Source: Rickettsiales bacterium
Lineage (GTDB): Bacteria; Pseudomonadota; Alphaproteobacteria; Rickettsiales; Rickettsiaceae
NCBI GenBank assembly: GCA_947456795.1
Contig: CANGTI010000002.1
Location: 124,001 to 188,000, forward strand
Direction: 5' to 3'
DNA length: 64,000 nucleotides
Position numbers and translations under genes: made by a program. Positions 1-8,929 of the stretch are shown in pieces. The number at the start of each line of letters is the position of its first letter. Positions within the stretch are counted from its first letter, which is position 1. Under the pieces are notes generated by a model. It saw only the letters and a program-made list of their open reading frames with translations, had not been told where the DNA came from and did no database searches.

Positions 1-2
1 TT

Positions 3-659
3 CCCTCCACTCACAGCCAGGACTCACTGATAGAAAAAAAGTCCGATCTCAGTAAGGAAGATTTGCTATCTGCAATCAAAAAATCTTTTAAAGGAAAAAA
101 CCTCTGCTCTCTAGCACAATCTTATGAGAGTAAAACAGAAAAAGGATATACGGTAAAATTGTGTGCAATACAAGAATTTGGATCAGTGACTTATTTGGAT
201 CTTGCAAAGGTTACTCCCACTGCAATTAAAGGTAAGCCTAATAAATACAACCCTTCCAGTAAGCAAAATGGTAAATTTTCTCATCTAGAAAGCACATCCT
301 ATTGTATAGGCCTATGCGGAGAAATAGGAGTTAATGACACAAAAGTCAGAACCTCTGCATCTCACACTATAGTAGGGGATGTGTTTTCTAATGTAGTACT
401 TTCTTGTGGAATAGAACAAAAGATTTCTGATGGATTCAAAGCTGGTCTGTGCTACGTGCAATCCCACGATCAACAAAGTCAAAAACTTATGGATACTGAT
501 AGTAGTACTTATAAATCCATTGCTGTGTATGCATCTAAAGAACTGAGACCAGAAGTCTCTCTATATTGTGGCTTAACTCATTATAGAGGCTACCAAACCT
601 CAGCAGAGGCAGTCAACCAAGGAATAGGATTTTGCATTGGTACGAAAATTGCACTGTAA
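3..659 (+). CDS. Probable outer-membrane beta-barrel protein, C-terminal part (5' end outside window)
   Basis: The frame is open from the left edge, so the gene starts outside the window; a TTG at 63 is only an internal codon. The last ~150 residues alternate short hydrophobic strands with Gly/Ser/Asn turns, as in the final strands of a porin-like barrel, and the protein ends in a strand (GTKIAL), although its last residue is Leu rather than the usual Phe. Cysteines recur in or beside the predicted strands (LCSL, KLCAI, YCIGLCG, LSCGI, GLCYV, LYCGL, GFCIG), which is unusual for a barrel. The family cannot be named from this fragment; the outer-membrane location is inferred from the pattern only. 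Confidence 0.45.
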   Translation, partial: PSTHSQDSLIEKKSDLSKEDLLSAIKKSFKGKNLCSLAQSYESKTEKGYTVKLCAIQEFGSVTYLDLAKVTPTAIKGKPNKYNPSSKQNGKFSHLESTSYCIGLCGEIGVNDTKVRTSASHTIVGDVFSNVVLSCGIEQKISDGFKAGLCYVQSHDQQSQKLMDTDSSTYKSIAVYASKELRPEVSLYCGLTHYRGYQTSAEAVNQGIGFCIGTKIAL

Positions 660-715
660 AAAAGGCCCCTCTTCTCGATAGTTGGTTACTGGATCTTTCT
701 GTTTTGGCAAGAATG

Positions 716-724
716 TGCTATAGT
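716..724 (+). promoter_or_regulatory. Candidate extended -10 promoter element for rplY
   Basis: TG-C-TATAGT lies 75 bp upstream of the rplY start and has the extended -10 form (TGn before a TATAAT-like hexamer). No good -35 hexamer is seen at 16-18 bp upstream, so the call depends on the -10 element alone. Confidence 0.3.
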
Positions 725-798
725 GTGGCAAGTAATTAACACGACTTGGTTACACTAGCCTGGATCGTCTCTCATAACTTTACGTTAACATTTGAATC

Positions 799-1365
799 AT
801 GATCAGCAAGGACTTTGTAATCAAAGGTAGCATTAGACAAGAGCTGGGAACCGGAGCATCCAGATTAGTTAGAAGACAAGGAAGAATACCTTGCGTGATC
901 TATGGAGGCCTGATGACTAATCTCTATGTGTCAGTTCTAGAAAAAGAAATGACTAAACTTTATAATTCCGGAAAGCTTTTTAATACCAGAATTGATCTTC
1001 AAATAGATGATGCAAAAACCTTGCCAGTAATAGTGCAAGATATTGCCGTGCATCCAATCACTGACTTGATCACGCACATTGATCTTTTATTCCTCTCGGG
1101 TGATTTTCATGAAGTCAAAGTGCCCATTAAATTTTTTGGAACTGAGTCCTCTCCTGGACTGAAAAGAGGCGGTTTCTTGAACAAAGTGATGCGCAGTTTA
1201 TTAGTCAAATGCCCCATTAACAATATTCCAGAAAGCGCTATTTGTGACGTTTCCTCTCTTGCGATTGCAAGCAAAGTTAATGCTTCCACAGTAAAAATAC
1301 CTTCTGATTGCACTTTGATTACTTCTCCAGATTCTATCGTTGCCTCAATAATAGGAAAGTCGTAG
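799..1365 (+). CDS. rplY: 50S ribosomal protein L25 (Ctc-type long form)
   Basis: The product is a large-subunit protein that binds 5S rRNA. The N-terminal ~90 residues carry the L25 beta-barrel domain, with the family's RxxGxIPxVIYG motif near residues 26-37 (RRQGRIPCVIYGG). The rest matches the TL5/Ctc C-terminal domain. Its 188 residues fit the long alphaproteobacterial form (about 190-220). ATG at 799 is the first start. In many alphaproteobacteria pth follows rplY; no pth frame is seen here, and 400 bp of non-coding DNA follows instead. Confidence 0.93.
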   Translation: MISKDFVIKGSIRQELGTGASRLVRRQGRIPCVIYGGLMTNLYVSVLEKEMTKLYNSGKLFNTRIDLQIDDAKTLPVIVQDIAVHPITDLITHIDLLFLSGDFHEVKVPIKFFGTESSPGLKRGGFLNKVMRSLLVKCPINNIPESAICDVSSLAIASKVNASTVKIPSDCTLITSPDSIVASIIGKS

Positions 1366-1766
1366 AAGAGTTTTGTGCTTTAATCAAATAAATTCCGGAT
1401 GTCTGGCACGCTGCAGTTTGTCACTATGCCGCCCAGGCAAAGTCTTTAAATGACATTGTCAATGATGAATCAAACACAATTCTAAGTGCCCGCTTCTGCT
1501 TTGAAAACACTTTTGCTTTCCTTTTAAAGTAAAACTTAAGATATCCTCACCCATGTTGGGCAACAAGTTTGCGCCAACTGTCCTTTGATAAGATTTGTTT
1601 AAAGTCTCCGGATATCTTTTTGAAATTTAAGAGCCCCAAGCACTGGAGCCTTCAAAGTTTCCTATAAAAGCACTGCAGCAAAAGTGTTATTAGACTTACT
1701 GTACTTATTTTGGCCTGCTTGATCTCAAATAATTTTTATTCAGCAATTTGAAAACTCAAAAAAACG
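1366..1766. other. Intergenic region without a gene
   Basis: No frame of useful length and no recognisable family was found on either strand. The stretch holds the structured segment listed at 1538-1622. Its position after rplY is where pth often sits, but no Pth motif can be read, so a decayed pth is not supported. Confidence 0.5.
1538..1622 (+). ncRNA. Candidate structured RNA or terminator-like element of unknown family
   Basis: A perfect 9-bp inverted repeat (AAGATATCC at 1538-1546, GGATATCTT at 1610-1618) closes a segment of about 80 nt and runs into a T stretch (1617-1621). Inside it is a second hairpin, GTTGGGC (1555-1561) with GCGCCAAC (1571-1578), a 7-bp stem with one bulge. A closing stem, internal stem and U-tract resemble a small stand-alone RNA with a terminator-like 3' end. 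It does not match 4.5S RNA, tmRNA, RNase P RNA or a tRNA as I know them. It could also simply be the rplY 3' region. Confidence 0.3.
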
Positions 1767-2258
1767 TTATTCATAGTTGTCAACTACACCAAGAATCAGA
1801 TCTTCAAGAGACTCTCTGATTTGCTCTTGAACATACGACTCTTTTTCGTACGATCTATGCTCTGCAAATTTAATTATCGATTCTTGATCCAAAGTTTGTA
1901 GTGATTGCATCACGAGATTATTTACTGCACTAAATGGTACTTTCAATTCTAATTCCAGAGGAGTTAAACTAGTTGGTTCAAAAGATTTCTCATCACTAAA
2001 ATTTATTGGCACTTTTTCGTAATATTGGGCGCCGTAATATTTTTCAAAATACTCCTTTAAAGGTGCACTAGAATATGTAGGATCTAGATCACTAAAATAC
2101 CTACAGTCCTCCGCCATATTACGAAGAACAAATGAGGAAGGCAACGGAAGCACCCGGTCCGAAAAACCCAAAAGTTTCATTTTAGCACTAGCAAGCCTTT
2201 GTCCAAAAAGATTTGAGTGACTCTCTTGCTCTATAATGGTGATTTTTTTTCTAATCAT
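1767..2258 (-). CDS. Hypothetical protein, probably the 3' part of a broken gene
   Basis: This is a 163-residue frame of unrecognised family, rich in Glu, Ser and Leu, with no signal peptide or membrane segment. The ATG at 2258 may not be the true start: the same frame continues upstream without a stop to a TAA near 2407, adding about 49 helical-looking residues with no other ATG. It is followed upstream by another small frame in a different phase (2417-2689). Together they look like one gene interrupted around 2405-2420, with stops in each frame there. It could equally be two small adjacent genes. Confidence 0.4.
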   Translation of the reverse strand: MIRKKITIIEQESHSNLFGQRLASAKMKLLGFSDRVLPLPSSFVLRNMAEDCRYFSDLDPTYSSAPLKEYFEKYYGAQYYEKVPINFSDEKSFEPTSLTPLELELKVPFSAVNNLVMQSLQTLDQESIIKFAEHRSYEKESYVQEQIRESLEDLILGVVDNYE

Positions 2259-2416
2259 TATGGAGGTTAAAAATTCTAGAGTTTGCTCATGATCAGTACG
2301 ATCTTCTTTTTGTAAGAGGAACTCTAGCCCACGAAAAAAATCAACACACTCTCTAGCATGTTTGGCAGCTATTATTGCAGGTGAAACTTTTTCGTGAATG
2401 TCTTTTTAGTACCAAA

Positions 2417-2689
2417 TCAACCTTGCAACACCAGCCCTGCATACTCTGCTCTGTCAATGTAATACTGTAAGGGATCTCCAATCATACCTAGATCCAGATG
2501 ATTGCTTGCTCTAGCAAACTCTAATTTGAATTGAAAGGTAGATTTAAAATCTACCGCACTAAATTCATCTTTCAACGCTTTAAGAGCTGAGTTATGGTCA
2601 TTCGTACATCTTTTAAGAAAAAACATCTCAGATGCTAATTTTTTAAACACTACTGGATTTGAGAGATCTTGTTGTGCTTGAGCTTTCAT
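2417..2689 (-). CDS. Hypothetical protein, probably the 5' part of a broken gene
   Basis: A 90-residue frame starts at an ATG and is predicted helical (start MKAQAQQDL, end GLVLQG). No family is recognised. It ends 10 bp before the stop that bounds the extended downstream frame, which is in another phase, so the pair 2689-1767 may be a single decayed gene of about 300 codons. Neighbours (rplY side and the 16S gene) give no hint of function. Confidence 0.35.
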   Translation of the reverse strand: MKAQAQQDLSNPVVFKKLASEMFFLKRCTNDHNSALKALKDEFSAVDFKSTFQFKLEFARASNHLDLGMIGDPLQYYIDRAEYAGLVLQG

Positions 2690-3254
2690 AAAAGTGCCAC
2701 AGAATTTTTAGTATATTAAAAATGGACCGCGTCATAATACATCCATATCTCTTTAAGTCAAAGACTTTTATATGCGTTCAACTGCAACACTAGGTATTTA
2801 GTCGACTTGAGATAAGGGGATGCATATCTACGCTTTGCTCAAAAAATCCTTTAATTTGCAATTCTTATTTTTCCTCTATACCGCTTAGCGGGCAAAAGAT
2901 ATAATCAAACCTTATGTCAAATATTGGGTAAAAATGACTATTTCACTTTTTAGTATGGGAGATAGAGGGAGTAGATCTATTTTTAACTTAGCAGAACGTT
3001 GTTAATGATTCAAAGTAGAAATTGTTTTTATCTCTTAAACAAAATCGTTTAGTTTTTCCTCTTTTTCGTCCAGCTCAATTAAACATCTGGAAAGGTTGGA
3101 TGGAATGCAGGATGAAGGTACAGTTTATGTTCCTGATTGGAATGTACAAGAGGTGCGTGCCAGTGACGGGCAAAACTTTTGTTCAACATTCCCAGAGAAA
3201 TTCCCAGAAAAAGGGAATAGCAGAAGTGCTTTTCTATAAGATGACAAATGAAGG
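2690..3254. other. Intergenic region downstream of the 16S gene, no supported gene
   Basis: This stretch is AT-rich. It contains short inverted repeats (CCGC-TTA-GCGG at 2881-2891; GTACA...TGTAC near 3117-3149 enclosing TTCC/GGAA) that may belong to the 16S 3' trailer. A plus-strand frame of about 66 codons (3039-3239) reads as protein-like but has no recognised family or good start. No 23S, 5S or tRNA follows the 16S gene here. Confidence 0.5.
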
Positions 3255-3273
3255 CAGTGGCAATTTTTCACTG
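3255..3273 (-). other. Small hairpin directly after the 16S 3' end
   Basis: CAGTG (3255-3259) pairs with CACTG (3269-3273) around a 9-nt loop. In the transcript it starts one or two bases after the changed anti-Shine-Dalgarno segment (CCTCTAA). It could guide 3' maturation of the unlinked 16S transcript. The stem is only 5 bp. Confidence 0.35.
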
Positions 3274-4788
<1,515 letters not shown>

Positions 4789-4808
4789 TAAACATTAAAT
4801 CAAATTGA

Positions 4809-4885
4809 CGTGAGAATCATTATTAATCTCACGCGCCACTACCTTCAATTGTCAACTTATAAAAACAGCTGTTCAAGAAAGAACA
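4809..4885 (-). promoter_or_regulatory. 16S leader: hairpin and boxA-like sequence
   Basis: Between promoter and 16S 5' end the leader holds a perfect 7-bp inverted repeat, CGTGAGA/TCTCACG (4809-4815 and 4827-4833, 11-nt loop), about 20 bp before the mature 5' end. It also holds TGTTCTTT (4885-4878), one mismatch from the boxA core TGCTCTTT used in rRNA antitermination. A likely processing stem and an antitermination site are inferred from position. Confidence 0.4.
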
Positions 4886-4891
4886 TGAGGG

Positions 4892-4920
4892 ATTATCTAG
4901 ATAATAAGGGTCTAAGTCAA
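4892..4920 (-). promoter_or_regulatory. Sigma-70 type promoter of the 16S gene
   Basis: In minus-strand sense TTGACT (4920-4915), a 17-bp spacer and GATAAT (4897-4892) match the -35/-10 consensus at 5 of 6 positions each. It lies about 100 bp before the 16S 5' end and just outside the trxB stop. A second TTGACA occurs closer to the gene but has no matching -10. Confidence 0.6.
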
Positions 4921-4923
4921 GAG

Positions 4924-5943
4924 CTATTTGCTATGTTTATTAGATCCCTGCAAATTTATTTCATCAAGCTCTGTAGATAAACATTTTTGAGCCTCAAGTG
5001 CAGCCATACATCCGCTTCCCGCGGCGGTAACTGCCTGACGAAAAACTTTGTCTTGTACATCTCCAGCTGCAAACACGCCAGCGATACTTGTTTTAGTCGA
5101 CCCAGGAGCAGTTATTATATAACCTTCTTCATCACAATTAAGAGCATTATTAAAAAGCCTAGTGTTTGGAGAATGACCAATTGCAATAAAGACTCCTTGA
5201 ACATCCAATTGAATTGTTTCGAAGGTAATGTGATTAAGTATAATGGCCCCAATAACGTTTTTGTCAGACCCATTTTCCTGGCCTAGTATTTCTACTAGAT
5301 TTGAATTCCACAATATCTCAATGTTTGGAGTCGCAAAGATTCTTCTTTGCAGAATATCTTCCGCTCGCAATTTGTCTCTTCTGTGAATTAAGGTCACTTT
5401 TTTTGCAATAGAACTAAGATATATAGCTTCCTCTGCAGCAGTATTGCCTCCTCCTATAACCAGTACATTTTGATTTTTATAAAAAAAGCCATCACACGTT
5501 GCACACGAAGAAACTCCAAATCCCATAAATTTTTTCTCAGACTCAATGCCCAACCATTTAGCACTCGCTCCCGTTGCAATCACTATAGTGTCAGCTAAAT
5601 ACTTCCCTCCAGAATCGTCTTCTACATCAAAAGGGCGAGTAGAAAAATCTACGCTGACTACATCTTTTGGAATGATTCTTGTATCAAATCTTTGAGCCTG
5701 CTTAGTCATTTGCTCCATAAGATCAGGACCAGTAATAGAATTAGCAAAACCAGGATAATTTTCTACATCGTTTGTGATCGTAAGCTGACCCCCAGGCTGC
5801 CTTCCTTGCATCATGATTGGGTTAAGCCCTGCCCTTGCTGCATAAAGAGCCGCGGTGCATCCAGCTGGCCCAGATCCTATGATTAAGACCTTTGTAGAAA
5901 TTGGGGTAATTAAGTTTTTTTGCTGTTCTGCGAGTCTATCCAT
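4924..5943 (-). CDS. trxB: Thioredoxin-disulfide reductase
   Basis: NADPH-dependent flavoenzyme that reduces thioredoxin in the cytoplasm. The FAD-binding motif GSGPAG is at residues 23-28, the redox-active CATC (SSCATCDGFF) near 147-150, the NADPH-binding GGGNTAAEE near 165, and the C-terminal FAD motif around VFAAGDV. Length 339 is slightly long for the family (about 310-335) because of an N-terminal extension before the first strand. The ATG at 5943 lies inside the end of the upstream hydrolase gene, so the two overlap by 34 bp and are probably translationally coupled. Confidence 0.95.
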   Translation of the reverse strand: MDRLAEQQKNLITPISTKVLIIGSGPAGCTAALYAARAGLNPIMMQGRQPGGQLTITNDVENYPGFANSITGPDLMEQMTKQAQRFDTRIIPKDVVSVDFSTRPFDVEDDSGGKYLADTIVIATGASAKWLGIESEKKFMGFGVSSCATCDGFFYKNQNVLVIGGGNTAAEEAIYLSSIAKKVTLIHRRDKLRAEDILQRRIFATPNIEILWNSNLVEILGQENGSDKNVIGAIILNHITFETIQLDVQGVFIAIGHSPNTRLFNNALNCDEEGYIITAPGSTKTSIAGVFAAGDVQDKVFRQAVTAAGSGCMAALEAQKCLSTELDEINLQGSNKHSK

Positions 5944-6791
5944 TGTAAAACCCTATTAATATGATCTTTGTTAAACAAAATCGGAAAATGACCGGCACCA
6001 AATATTTTATACTCCTCAAACCTATGTTTGCAGAGTCTCATTTTTTCAATAGTCTGGGGTAATAATACCTCAGACTCACTGCCGGAAATCAATAAAACCG
6101 GACATTTAACCCTATTCCACCAGAACCATAAGGATATCTTGTCAGATTTTTTAGAATTTCTTATGTCATTTGTTATTTTGGGATCGTATTTTAGCACGTA
6201 TAAAGATGAATCTTTATCTTTTTTGACTATGTGCTTTGAAAAATACTCCCAATGTTCTTCATTGGAGATTCCAAGTCTACTATAAGCAACTTTGCCGTAG
6301 TCTATGACTTGCTGTAGATTTTTAAACTTAAGGTCCAAATCTATGTATTGCTTCATTTTACCAAGAAATCTTTTTGGTATTTCTGGACCAATATCGTTCA
6401 GTAAAAGGCTAAGGATTTTTTTAGGAAAACAAGCAGCCAATATCATGCCAACTATGCCACCCATAGAAGTGCCAATCCAATGCACTTTAGTACAAGATAA
6501 TTTTTTGAGTAAAAAGAGGCTGTCTCTTATATAAACATAATAATGATAATGCTTAGAAAGGGGCAACCAAGAGCTGGCGCCCCTACCAGCAAAATCAAAT
6601 AAGATAACTCGATATCTAGATGATAGAACGTTTGCTAGATAGTCAAATTCATGAAAATTTGTAGTAGACGAATGGGCGCAAACAACAGTTTCACAATGAT
6701 GCGCTCCTAAGATGCGGTAAGAAATAGTATGTTTGGGAACCCAACAAAATTTTAGCCAATTAAAATAGCCATCCACATCTAAAATCTGCAC
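5910..6791 (-). CDS. Alpha/beta hydrolase
   Basis: This is a 293-residue alpha/beta-hydrolase-fold protein. The nucleophile elbow is GTSMGG (Ser in VHWIGTSMGGIVG, near residues 107-119), preceded by the FDFAGRGAS loop. The catalytic His is in GAGHFPIL near the C terminus and an acidic residue is likely around LLISGSESE. Oxyanion and substrate residues do not name a substrate; esterase or peptidase are both possible. The only plausible start is GTG at 6791. The gene runs into trxB with a 34-bp overlap. Confidence 0.8.
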   Translation of the reverse strand: MQILDVDGYFNWLKFCWVPKHTISYRILGAHHCETVVCAHSSTTNFHEFDYLANVLSSRYRVILFDFAGRGASSWLPLSKHYHYYVYIRDSLFLLKKLSCTKVHWIGTSMGGIVGMILAACFPKKILSLLLNDIGPEIPKRFLGKMKQYIDLDLKFKNLQQVIDYGKVAYSRLGISNEEHWEYFSKHIVKKDKDSSLYVLKYDPKITNDIRNSKKSDKISLWFWWNRVKCPVLLISGSESEVLLPQTIEKMRLCKHRFEEYKIFGAGHFPILFNKDHINRVLQWIDSQNSKKT

Positions 6792-6889
6792 AGATCACGC
6801 CCTAAATTAGTTCCTTCTTAGAAAAATCAAATGCAAGAAAGCATCAAAATCAGCAAGAGTCATCAAGAGATTCAGTGACATCAAAACAA

Positions 6890-7453
6890 TTAATGCTTTT
6901 CTCCAGTAATCTTGTGTTTTTCTATAAACCGCATCTGCATTAGGATAAATAGTGCAGATAAAGTGCCTATTCCAAATATTTTGAAATTCACCCAAACTTC
7001 TTCACTAAACAAACGCCAGGTAAATTCATTAATCACTGCAAGAAGAATAAAATATGCCGAAACTCTCAATGAAAGCTCTCTCCAATGCCTGTATCTCAGC
7101 CTGACTCCGCTTTCAACAATATCCTTAATAAAAAACTTTTTAAACAATATGCCTACGTAAGTGATCAAACCAAACGAACCAAACACTATCGTTGGCTTCA
7201 TTTTTATGTAAGCAGTATTTCCGGTAATTAATGTAATACTGCCAGACACAATCAATATTGCGCTAGAAAACAAAAGAGATAGAGATATGTTCTTTACAAT
7301 CAAGTATCTTAATGCAAGACAAACAACACTAGCTATTATGATCCAAATCGTTGCAAGCAAGATATTGGATTGAGACAGTTTATAGGTCGCAAAAAATACG
7401 ATCATTGGACCCGCTTCTAAAAGAAACTTTATGTTAAACACTAACTTGCTCAT
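6890..7453 (-). CDS. yciB: Inner membrane-spanning protein YciB (septation protein A family)
   Basis: A small polytopic membrane protein of 187 residues with about five hydrophobic segments. It shows the family features: N-terminal LLEAGPMIVFFATYK, a GSITLITGN turn, the motif KMKPTIVF, and NEFTWRLFSEEVWVNFKIFG in the second half. YciB proteins act in cell-envelope integrity and division in gammaproteobacteria and are conserved in Rickettsiales; the exact role is unknown. ATG at 7453 fits the family start. It is divergent from radA, with about 100 bp between them. Confidence 0.9.
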   Translation of the reverse strand: MSKLVFNIKFLLEAGPMIVFFATYKLSQSNILLATIWIIIASVVCLALRYLIVKNISLSLLFSSAILIVSGSITLITGNTAYIKMKPTIVFGSFGLITYVGILFKKFFIKDIVESGVRLRYRHWRELSLRVSAYFILLAVINEFTWRLFSEEVWVNFKIFGIGTLSALFILMQMRFIEKHKITGEKH

Positions 7454-7554
7454 TTTGATGTCTCGTTTAAGATTTAGTTAATCATACAGTTGAATAGAAT
7501 CTAGTAAAAGCCTACATCGTCTAAACTCTTTTGAGAATTTATTTCAATTGAATT

Positions 7555-8895
7555 ATGAAAAAGGATAAAAATCTCTATTCGTGCGCTGTATGCAGGGCCA
7601 TTGTTAATAAATGGATGGGTCAGTGTCCTCAATGCAACTCTTGGGGAAGTATATCAGAGCAACAAGAGGCCACAAGCACTAAAGGAGAAGCTTTGCAAAT
7701 CTCCACCTTTTTTGACAAAGATTTATACACTCCGGACAAAATCATATACACATCAATCAAAGAAATGAACCATGTGCTAGGTGGTTCTTTAGTATGTGGA
7801 GCAACAATACTGCTTGGAGGAGATCCAGGAATAGGAAAGTCAACTTTGATGCTACAACTTGTAACAAATTTAGCAAAAGATGGAGTTACTTGCCTTTATG
7901 TATCTGGCGAGGAATCAGTCAATCAAATAAAACTAAGAGCCTCAAGATTAAAGGAAGAGCCAATAAACGATTGTGCAAAAGTCCTTGCAACAGGTGATTT
8001 AGAAGACATAATTGCTACAATTGAGTCAATAGCAAAATTGGATGTAGTAGTAATAGACTCCATCCAGACTTTACATTGCCAGGACACAAGCTCTGCGCCT
8101 GGCACTATGGCTCAAATCCGCAGCTCTGCTCAAAAGCTGATTTGTTACGCAAAACGCAAAAATATTAGTCTGTTTTTGGTAGGGCATATAACTAAAGATG
8201 GACAAATTGCAGGACCAAAAGTGTTGGAACACATGGTAGATACTGTTCTCCAATTTGAAGGAGACCATAATTACCACTACAGAATTTTAAGAGCTTTAAA
8301 AAATCGCTTTGGTCCAGTAAACGAAGTAGGAGTATTTGAAATGACTCAAAACGGTCTAGAAGAAGTAACAAACCCATCTCAAATTTTTCTCACAAATACC
8401 TCTGATTCAAAAACTGGAACTAGCATATTTGTCAGCATAGAAGGATCAAGAGCAATCTTGGCTGAAATACAAGCACTTGTTGCCCCTTCGCCTATTAATT
8501 TAGCAAAAAGAAACGTAATTGGATGGGATCATAATAGACTTTCGATGATTCTTGCTGTTCTTGCTGTACGCTGTGGTTTAAATTTGTACGCCTATGACGT
8601 ATATTTAAACATAGTGGGAGGATTAAAAATTAGCGAGCCCGCAGCAGATCTAGCAGTAGCTGCCGCGGTAATTTCTGCAAGTACTAACAGAGCCCCTCCT
8701 GCGGGCAGTGTGTTTTTTGGAGAAATAAGCCTCTCTGGAGAAATAAAAAAGGGAGTGCAGCAAGCAAAAAGAATAAATGAAGCAAGAAAAGTAGGTTTTA
8801 AGACTATCGTTTGCAACGTCTCCCAAGAACAAAAAGACACAGATCTTAACATAATATCTTTATCAAACGTTCAACAATTACGAGATATTTTTTAA
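7555..8895 (+). CDS. radA: DNA repair protein RadA (Sms)
   Basis: RecA-like ATPase that helps branch migration during recombinational repair. Domains in order: an N-terminal zinc finger (CAVC ... CPQC, residues 10-27), the RecA core with Walker A GGDPGIGKST near residue 85 and Walker B VVVIDSIQTL near 160, the RadA-specific KNRFG motif near 247, and a C-terminal Lon-like domain. At 446 residues it has the usual length. The ATG has no obvious Shine-Dalgarno motif. ftsK follows after 34 bp, suggesting a shared transcript. Confidence 0.95.
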   Translation: MKKDKNLYSCAVCRAIVNKWMGQCPQCNSWGSISEQQEATSTKGEALQISTFFDKDLYTPDKIIYTSIKEMNHVLGGSLVCGATILLGGDPGIGKSTLMLQLVTNLAKDGVTCLYVSGEESVNQIKLRASRLKEEPINDCAKVLATGDLEDIIATIESIAKLDVVVIDSIQTLHCQDTSSAPGTMAQIRSSAQKLICYAKRKNISLFLVGHITKDGQIAGPKVLEHMVDTVLQFEGDHNYHYRILRALKNRFGPVNEVGVFEMTQNGLEEVTNPSQIFLTNTSDSKTGTSIFVSIEGSRAILAEIQALVAPSPINLAKRNVIGWDHNRLSMILAVLAVRCGLNLYAYDVYLNIVGGLKISEPAADLAVAAAVISASTNRAPPAGSVFFGEISLSGEIKKGVQQAKRINEARKVGFKTIVCNVSQEQKDTDLNIISLSNVQQLRDIF

Positions 8896-8929
8896 TAACA
8901 TTACTTTAATAAAAACGATATTTTTTCAT

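Noticed and set aside
1366-1766. Remnant of pth after rplY
   Set aside because: Position fits, but no Pth motif could be read in any frame.
4801-4860. Second 16S promoter from TTGACA near 4853-4848
   Set aside because: No -10 hexamer at 16-18 bp; the TTGACT/GATAAT pair upstream is better.
6807-6995. 62-codon frame with a possible membrane segment at the end of yciB
   Set aside because: It overlaps yciB by about 100 bp in another frame, matches no family and has no start signal.
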